Part shown: positions 7,355 to 11,637 of the stretch, one piece after another
Numbering within the stretch: position 1 is the stretch's first letter
Layout of the letters: each line of letters starts with the position of its first letter
Program-made: the position numbers and the translations under genes
Source: Clostridiales bacterium
Lineage (GTDB): Bacteria; Bacillota; Clostridia; Tissierellales; Sedimentibacteraceae
Reading direction: 5' to 3'
Assembly (NCBI GenBank): GCA_003497505.1
Contig: DNNV01000211.1
Coordinates: 1 to 11,637, forward strand
DNA length: 11,637 nt
Notes under the pieces: model-generated
Told to the model about the DNA's origin: nothing
Database searches by the model: none
Seen by the model: only the letters and a program-made list of their open reading frames with translations

Positions 7355-7367
7355 TGAACAATGTTCA
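7355..7367. promoter_or_regulatory. Palindromic operator, copy 2 (TGAAC-3-GTTCA)
   Basis: TGAAC AAT GTTCA has the same arms and spacer length as the site at 6727-6739; only the 3-nt centre differs. It lies 22 nt before the ATG of the membrane-protein gene and just before its ribosome site. I find no good -35/-10 pair beside it, so the gene may have a weak promoter of its own or be read through from the tetR promoter, with this site acting as a block. Confidence 0.68.
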
Positions 7368-7389
7368 TATTATTCAAGGAGGATTTACT

Positions 7390-8058
7390 ATGCAAGCAAT
7401 CATGGAAACAGCATTTGACATTGTGTATCTCACAACAGTCATTACACTCGGTATACTAATGCTAAAAAATGCAAAAGGAAATAATCAATATTCTCTTTTT
7501 GGAATTATGGCGATTACTCTTGGTGCGGGTGATTCATTTCATCTTGTTCCAAGAGCAATAGCCCTCTGTACAACAGGACTTGAAAATTATGTTGTGGCAC
7601 TCGGTATCGGCAAATTTATTACATCAATTACTATGACTATATTTTACATTCTACTTTACTATGTTTGGCGCAAAAGATACAATGTAGAGGGCAAAGCATT
7701 CTTGACGGCAACAATTTACATTCTCTCGCTGACAAGAATAGTTCTATGTTTTTTTCCGCAAAACATGTGGATAAATGTTAATCCACCGCTTTCATGGGCG
7801 ATTTATCGCAACATACCGTTTGCATTGCTCGGTTTCATTATCATCGTATTGTTTTTCAATAGTGCAAAGCAGAATCAGGATAAAGCCTATCGTTTTATGT
7901 GGCTAACAATCGTATTAAGTTTCGGTTTTTATATCCCGGTTGTACTTTGGGCAGATGTTTCTCCACTAATTGGAATGCTCATGATTCCAAAAACATGTGC
8001 TTATGTTTGGACAGTGGTAATCGGCTATAGAGATATGAAAGACAGCATAAAAGCATGA
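7390..8058 (+). CDS. Integral membrane protein of unknown function, about seven helices
   Basis: A 222-residue, strongly hydrophobic protein that I do not recognise. Seven likely membrane helices are seen at about residues 7-25, 36-58, 70-93, 103-122, 138-158, 168-187 and 191-213, separated by short loops. A polar motif within the second helix, GAGDSFHLVPRA (45-56), and the tryptophan and proline residues near 134-143 and 183-192 are candidates for a binding or functional site. There is no signal peptide and no known transporter or enzyme motif. AAGGAGG (7376-7382) lies 7 nt before the ATG and supports the start. The gene stands behind a TetR gene and shares its palindrome, so it is probably induced by the ligand of that TetR, perhaps as an efflux, sensor or detoxification protein. 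Three of seven arginine codons are CGN, again unlike the efflux operon. Confidence 0.82.
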   Translation: MQAIMETAFDIVYLTTVITLGILMLKNAKGNNQYSLFGIMAITLGAGDSFHLVPRAIALCTTGLENYVVALGIGKFITSITMTIFYILLYYVWRKRYNVEGKAFLTATIYILSLTRIVLCFFPQNMWINVNPPLSWAIYRNIPFALLGFIIIVLFFNSAKQNQDKAYRFMWLTIVLSFGFYIPVVLWADVSPLIGMLMIPKTCAYVWTVVIGYRDMKDSIKA

Positions 8059-8117
8059 AGGTATTAGCTGCCGATTTACTTGATGTATCAGCACATAAAA
8101 GCTTGTATGTAAAAAAT

Positions 8118-8153
8118 AAGGGCTGCCTGCAATCAAATTTTGCAAGCAGCCTT
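8118..8153. terminator. Terminator between convergent genes, best on the minus strand
   Basis: GGCTGC (8121-8126) pairs with GCAGCC (8146-8151) and TGCAA (8128-8132) with TTGCA (8140-8144), with one C/A mismatch and a 7-nt loop. Read on the minus strand the stem is followed by CTTATTTTTT, a good U-tract, about 30 nt after the stop of the DUF445 gene. On the plus strand it is followed only by TTAATACTTAT, so it may serve the membrane-protein gene more weakly. The rest of 8059-8181 shows no gene. Confidence 0.85.
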
Positions 8154-8181
8154 AATACTTATCTATTTTATTTATATAAGG

Positions 8182-11100
8182 TTATTTTTTATCACCAGTC
8201 AATTCGGATACAATTTTAGCAGTGGTCAGTGCGAAGCCTGTGTACATGTTAATTCCGAATACGAATCCGCCAAAGCCGTAGAGCATGAGGCGACGGAAGT
8301 ATTTTTCTCCGAAGGAATTGAACATTTCATGTATTTTTTTAGGTTCCATTTTTTCTATTTCTTCTCGTGCTATTTCATCAAATTCTACAGCCTTAAGAAT
8401 TTTATCCAGATTTCTTTTTAAGCTGTTTATGCAGGCGTCCGCAAATATATTGATTACATATGTCTTTGTGCCTGTGTTTATGAAATTGAAGTTCGCGGAG
8501 GATGCCTCACTTATGACTGCCTCAATACGTGTTTTTACAGCCACCTCAAATTCAGTGTCCTCCAAAAGAGAAATCAGATAATTTTCGGATGCTCGGATGA
8601 ACTCCTTCTTATCAATCAAGCTGCCCGTAGTTAAATTAAGTTCCGCTCTGATTGCGTCCAGGGCTGAATAAATTTGCTTATCTAATCCGTTTTTCTCAAG
8701 TACGGAGATGGTCTTATTCTTAGCAAAGCTCACATCATCATAGGTAATTCCCATGAATATGTCTTTAAATTCTGATTTCATGAATTCATCAATCAAGCAG
8801 TCGGACAGTTCGGTGATTTTCGCAATTATCTGCTGCCTGTTATTTGAAATCCCTGAAGAAAACTCTTTTGAAAAAGCATTGAGCTCATTGCCGTATGTGC
8901 TTAAAATGTTCCTCAATTTTTGAGAGCCTAATTTCGAGAATAGCTCCTTGGAAATCATGGTTATTTTGTTCTCGATTTTCGAGGAATTTTCAGGTGTCAA
9001 ATAATTGTCTAAAAGCTCATTTATCTGAAGCTTGTTAATTCCTGTGTATAATGCTTCGACCTTGGCAGTGTACAGTTTTTCACCTATGAGCTTCTCAGTT
9101 TCCTTCTGCAGTTCATATTTTTTATCCTCAACAAATGCAGGGAGCTTAACAAAAATAATTTTCGTCAGCAACTCGTCAATGATTTCATCTCCACCCATCA
9201 TGGCATACATGCCCTTTTCTATAAATCCGAGATTTTTTTTGATTTCCGACTGAACCATAAGAGTTATCCTTCCCTTGCTTTCAGATATTCCTCTTACCAC
9301 AGACGAAGACAATTTATCAAAAACCCCGGGCATTTTTGAATCAGCGTAAAGCTTGAATCTGCCGTCAAACAATTCTCCGAAGGTTTTGTTTCTGTCTATG
9401 AATTTATCGGCAAGGCCGGAAAATTTCGCGATTGTCTTATGGCGCAGTTCTTCCTGTGAAATAAGGCTGTTTATTTTGCTTGCGGTATACAGAGAGATAC
9501 TTTCGATTTTTCCGTTCATAAATGCATCAACGGTTTTATCCGTTATTTGCCTGTATTTATCCTCATGCTTAAGCAGGAGCGTATCCAATCCATTTTCCGT
9601 GGATAGAAGAGTTTCTGCCTTTATAAAAAGGCTTGTTGCTCTGTTCGTTGTTGCATTTTTTACACCACTTCCGTCAAAGATACCGCTGAGCGACTTTTCA
9701 GAATGGATTGCAGCAAATATTGCATCATCGGTACTTTTTTCGCGAAGCTTTTTTGAAAAAAATGAACTGATATTTTCCAGCATATTTTTGTTTATCACAG
9801 AGGACAAAGTGACTCTGTCAAGGAAGTTGCAGATATATCCTCCAATTTCATTTGTGCTCGCCGTGATTTTGTTTTTTAAATATAAATATATGCCTTTTAC
9901 AACACTGCCCTTATTTTTTTCCAGCAGGGATGTCAGGATACCGAAGTCATTTTCCGCTATCCTTGCCATAAATGATGATTTAATATTTCCTGCATGTTTT
10001 TCAAAAAGCTCATTAATGCTTTTTCTGCTCAGCAGGCTGCTGTCAATGAAATTAGCGGTGCTATCCGCAAAGGTTTTTTGGTTTTTGACAATGTAGCCCA
10101 AGGCGAAGTTGCGGAAAAAGGGTATTTTTGCAAGAAGCCTGTTCTCCTTATATGGTCTGAATATCATGTTTATGGCAGCCACATTTGTTATGTATCCAAC
10201 AAATGCATACACAACCATATTTGCTATATTTATTTCAGCCGGAGCAAGAGGCTTGTTCTGAAAAGCCGCTAATATTAAGCCTGCGGAAGCTCCCAGAACT
10301 CCTCCGAAATACATGATGGGCTTCAGCTGCCTTCCTATGAAGTCATTTGCCAAATCAACGAGTTCATCATCATTTAACTTATTAAGGTTGTCAGATACAA
10401 CAGCCTTTATCGAGCCGCTGAGCATTACGTCAGTATTTTTGATTGCATATGAGCGCAAAGCCTCAGAGCTGTTTTTAGACAGCTTATCGACGGAGTTCAA
10501 TTTATCGATTGCTGTTGACAGATTCATATGCTCAACATTTTCTGCAGCATTCAGGTACGCCTTGTATAGTTCATTGTTAATAAATGGCGATACATTTTGG
10601 TATGCCGTTGAAGCAGAGTATTTTTCGGCCGTCGATTTCAGCATGTTCTCAAACATCGGCCTTATCGAATTTTCATTTGATGCAATCAGCTGTTTTAACA
10701 GGCGTCCCGCAGCATTAATCACGGTTTTTGCATTCTTTTCGGTGATTAGCTGCCCTATGCTCGTGTTCTGGTACCTTTGGGCATATTTTACTGATTCTCT
10801 GCCTGTGACGTCGGTCAGAAAATCTGATGAAATCATACGGTTTAACATATTCGCTGCATTTATGTCACCATGCAGCCACTCTTCAGGAAATACCTGCCTG
10901 ATTTCAATGTCGGAAATATAACCGGATGCCTTTGAAATTACGGCTTCAGAGTTTTTATTTATATAATTAACTATAAATTTACCCGTATTACCGGGAGTAA
11001 TGTTATTTCTTTCGGCCTCTTTGATTATTTCGCCTATAGTTAAATTATTCAATATATCAATTATGCGGCCGGATATAAGAGCGCTCAGCTTTTCCGGGTC

Positions 11101-11637
11101 CGCTGCTTTTTCCACATATGCCGCTATTTTGCCAGCTATGCTGTATTTCTTGCTCAGGTCCTTGAAGTATGAATTCTTAATTGTTGCAAGGAGCTTTGCC
11201 TTCAATCCGTCGGATTCTTTTACGACCTCATCTATTGACTCCTCTATGAGTGTGTCAATGAGCCTGCTGTTGTCATTCAACCATCTTACGACGTTTTCTG
11301 TCACAGAAGGAATATTGATCACAAGCTGATGCTTGAGATTTTCCTCAAAGGATTCATCCAAAAGCTGAAATACGGATTTATCGTACTTTCTTCCGAAATC
11401 AAACAATGAGTTCATGAGGCTGTCAACAGCAGAAGTACCTCTCTCGGAATTTATATATGACAATATGCCTTCGTTGAGAAGCTCCGATACTCCGTTTTCG
11501 AAATTTATTACCTCGCCTATTTTTTTAGAGATAAATACTTCTCTTGATGCGTTCAAAGAATTGCTTAATCCCGTCAGCTTAAGTATTTCTCCGGTTTTTT
11601 CAATTGCTGTCTCTTTAAATATGCTTTTAATTATTTT
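8182..11637 (-). CDS. Giant DUF445-family membrane protein, tandem duplicated (5' end outside window)
   Basis: At least 1151 residues are encoded; the frame stays open to the right edge, so the true start is outside. A TTG at 11554-11556 can be read as a start, but coding-like sequence continues 27 codons before it, so I reject it. The DUF445 signature is clear at about visible residues 468-492 (VVYAFVGYITNVAAINMIFRPY, split here only by position) followed by PFFRNFALGYIVKNQ. Just before it, a helix ending GRQLKPIMYFGGVLGASAGL (about 435-454) has the form of a DUF445 C-terminus, and the protein ends with a related segment, EKYFRRLMLYGFGGFVFG (about 1110-1127). The simplest reading is two fused DUF445 units: one ending near 462, one from there to the end. 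Between membrane segments the protein is long, charged and helical, probably coiled-coil-like. The function of DUF445 (YheB-type) proteins is not established; a membrane-anchored envelope or sporulation role has been suggested for some. The family call is firm; the duplication is my inference. Confidence 0.88.
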   Translation of the reverse strand, partial: KIIKSIFKETAIEKTGEILKLTGLSNSLNASREVFISKKIGEVINFENGVSELLNEGILSYINSERGTSAVDSLMNSLFDFGRKYDKSVFQLLDESFEENLKHQLVINIPSVTENVVRWLNDNSRLIDTLIEESIDEVVKESDGLKAKLLATIKNSYFKDLSKKYSIAGKIAAYVEKAADPEKLSALISGRIIDILNNLTIGEIIKEAERNNITPGNTGKFIVNYINKNSEAVISKASGYISDIEIRQVFPEEWLHGDINAANMLNRMISSDFLTDVTGRESVKYAQRYQNTSIGQLITEKNAKTVINAAGRLLKQLIASNENSIRPMFENMLKSTAEKYSASTAYQNVSPFINNELYKAYLNAAENVEHMNLSTAIDKLNSVDKLSKNSSEALRSYAIKNTDVMLSGSIKAVVSDNLNKLNDDELVDLANDFIGRQLKPIMYFGGVLGASAGLILAAFQNKPLAPAEINIANMVVYAFVGYITNVAAINMIFRPYKENRLLAKIPFFRNFALGYIVKNQKTFADSTANFIDSSLLSRKSINELFEKHAGNIKSSFMARIAENDFGILTSLLEKNKGSVVKGIYLYLKNKITASTNEIGGYICNFLDRVTLSSVINKNMLENISSFFSKKLREKSTDDAIFAAIHSEKSLSGIFDGSGVKNATTNRATSLFIKAETLLSTENGLDTLLLKHEDKYRQITDKTVDAFMNGKIESISLYTASKINSLISQEELRHKTIAKFSGLADKFIDRNKTFGELFDGRFKLYADSKMPGVFDKLSSSVVRGISESKGRITLMVQSEIKKNLGFIEKGMYAMMGGDEIIDELLTKIIFVKLPAFVEDKKYELQKETEKLIGEKLYTAKVEALYTGINKLQINELLDNYLTPENSSKIENKITMISKELFSKLGSQKLRNILSTYGNELNAFSKEFSSGISNNRQQIIAKITELSDCLIDEFMKSEFKDIFMGITYDDVSFAKNKTISVLEKNGLDKQIYSALDAIRAELNLTTGSLIDKKEFIRASENYLISLLEDTEFEVAVKTRIEAVISEASSANFNFINTGTKTYVINIFADACINSLKRNLDKILKAVEFDEIAREEIEKMEPKKIHEMFNSFGEKYFRRLMLYGFGGFVFGINMYTGFALTTAKIVSELTGDKK

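Noticed and set aside
7368..7373. TATTAT as a -10 element for the membrane-protein gene
   Set aside because: Transcription would start at about 7380, inside the AAGGAGG ribosome site at 7376-7382, and there is no good -35 at the right distance.
8140..8421. Plus-strand open frame of 93 codons
   Set aside because: It covers the terminator and the antisense of the DUF445 C-terminus, with a low-complexity Phe/Tyr-rich tail and no ribosome site.
9353..10921. Long plus-strand open frames (9353-10096 and 10313-10921)
   Set aside because: They lie antisense to the DUF445 gene, have Ser/Phe/Leu-rich composition typical of reversed coding sequence, and lack ribosome sites and recognisable domains.
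11554..11556. TTG as the start codon of the DUF445 gene
   Set aside because: The reading frame stays open for 27 more codons to the window edge with similar helical, charged composition (KSIFKETAIEKTGEILKL), so the gene is better treated as truncated by the window.
1..11637. CRISPR arrays, tRNA or rRNA genes, transposases, phage genes
   Set aside because: No regularly spaced repeats, cloverleaf sequences, transposase motifs or terminal inverted repeats were seen on either strand.

Overview
The window is chromosomal DNA that looks like it comes from a low-GC, anaerobic, Clostridia-like Firmicute. The evidence is AT-rich coding sequence, Shine-Dalgarno sites close to GGAGG, mostly AGA/AGG arginine codons, a clostridial-type prolyl-tRNA synthetase C-terminus and a long DUF445 protein. 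I cannot name the species from sequence alone. About 97% of the window is assigned to genes or to recognisable control elements.

Layout. (1) 1-381: 3' end of proS, closed by a strong intrinsic terminator (400-431). (2) 490-6602: a four-gene efflux operon on the + strand. It starts from a textbook promoter (TTGACA, 17 nt, TATAAT) with a GACC/GGTC inverted repeat just downstream, and encodes a lipoprotein membrane-fusion adaptor, an RND (HAE1-type) proton-driven transporter, a TetR repressor and a short TolC-like protein. A strong terminator (6634-6672) ends it. (3) 6699-8058: a second unit with a second TetR regulator and a seven-helix membrane protein I do not recognise. Each of the two genes is preceded by the same 13-bp palindrome type, TGAAC-3-GTTCA, probably the operator of this TetR. 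Codon use in this unit differs from its neighbours, which suggests separate acquisition. (4) 8118-8153: a terminator shared by convergent transcription, better suited to the minus strand. (5) 8182-11637 (minus): a very long DUF445 membrane protein, cut by the right edge. Its sequence reads as two DUF445 units fused head to tail.

How the parts may work together. The adaptor, RND pump and TolC-like protein resemble a Gram-negative tripartite exporter, but the TolC-like protein appears too short for the usual outer-membrane beta strands. The complex may therefore be adapted to a single-membrane envelope. The first TetR is probably a local drug- or metabolite-sensing repressor that shuts the operon from the operator at 532-543. 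The second TetR with its membrane protein looks like an independent, self-regulated sensor/resistance-type cassette of unknown substrate.
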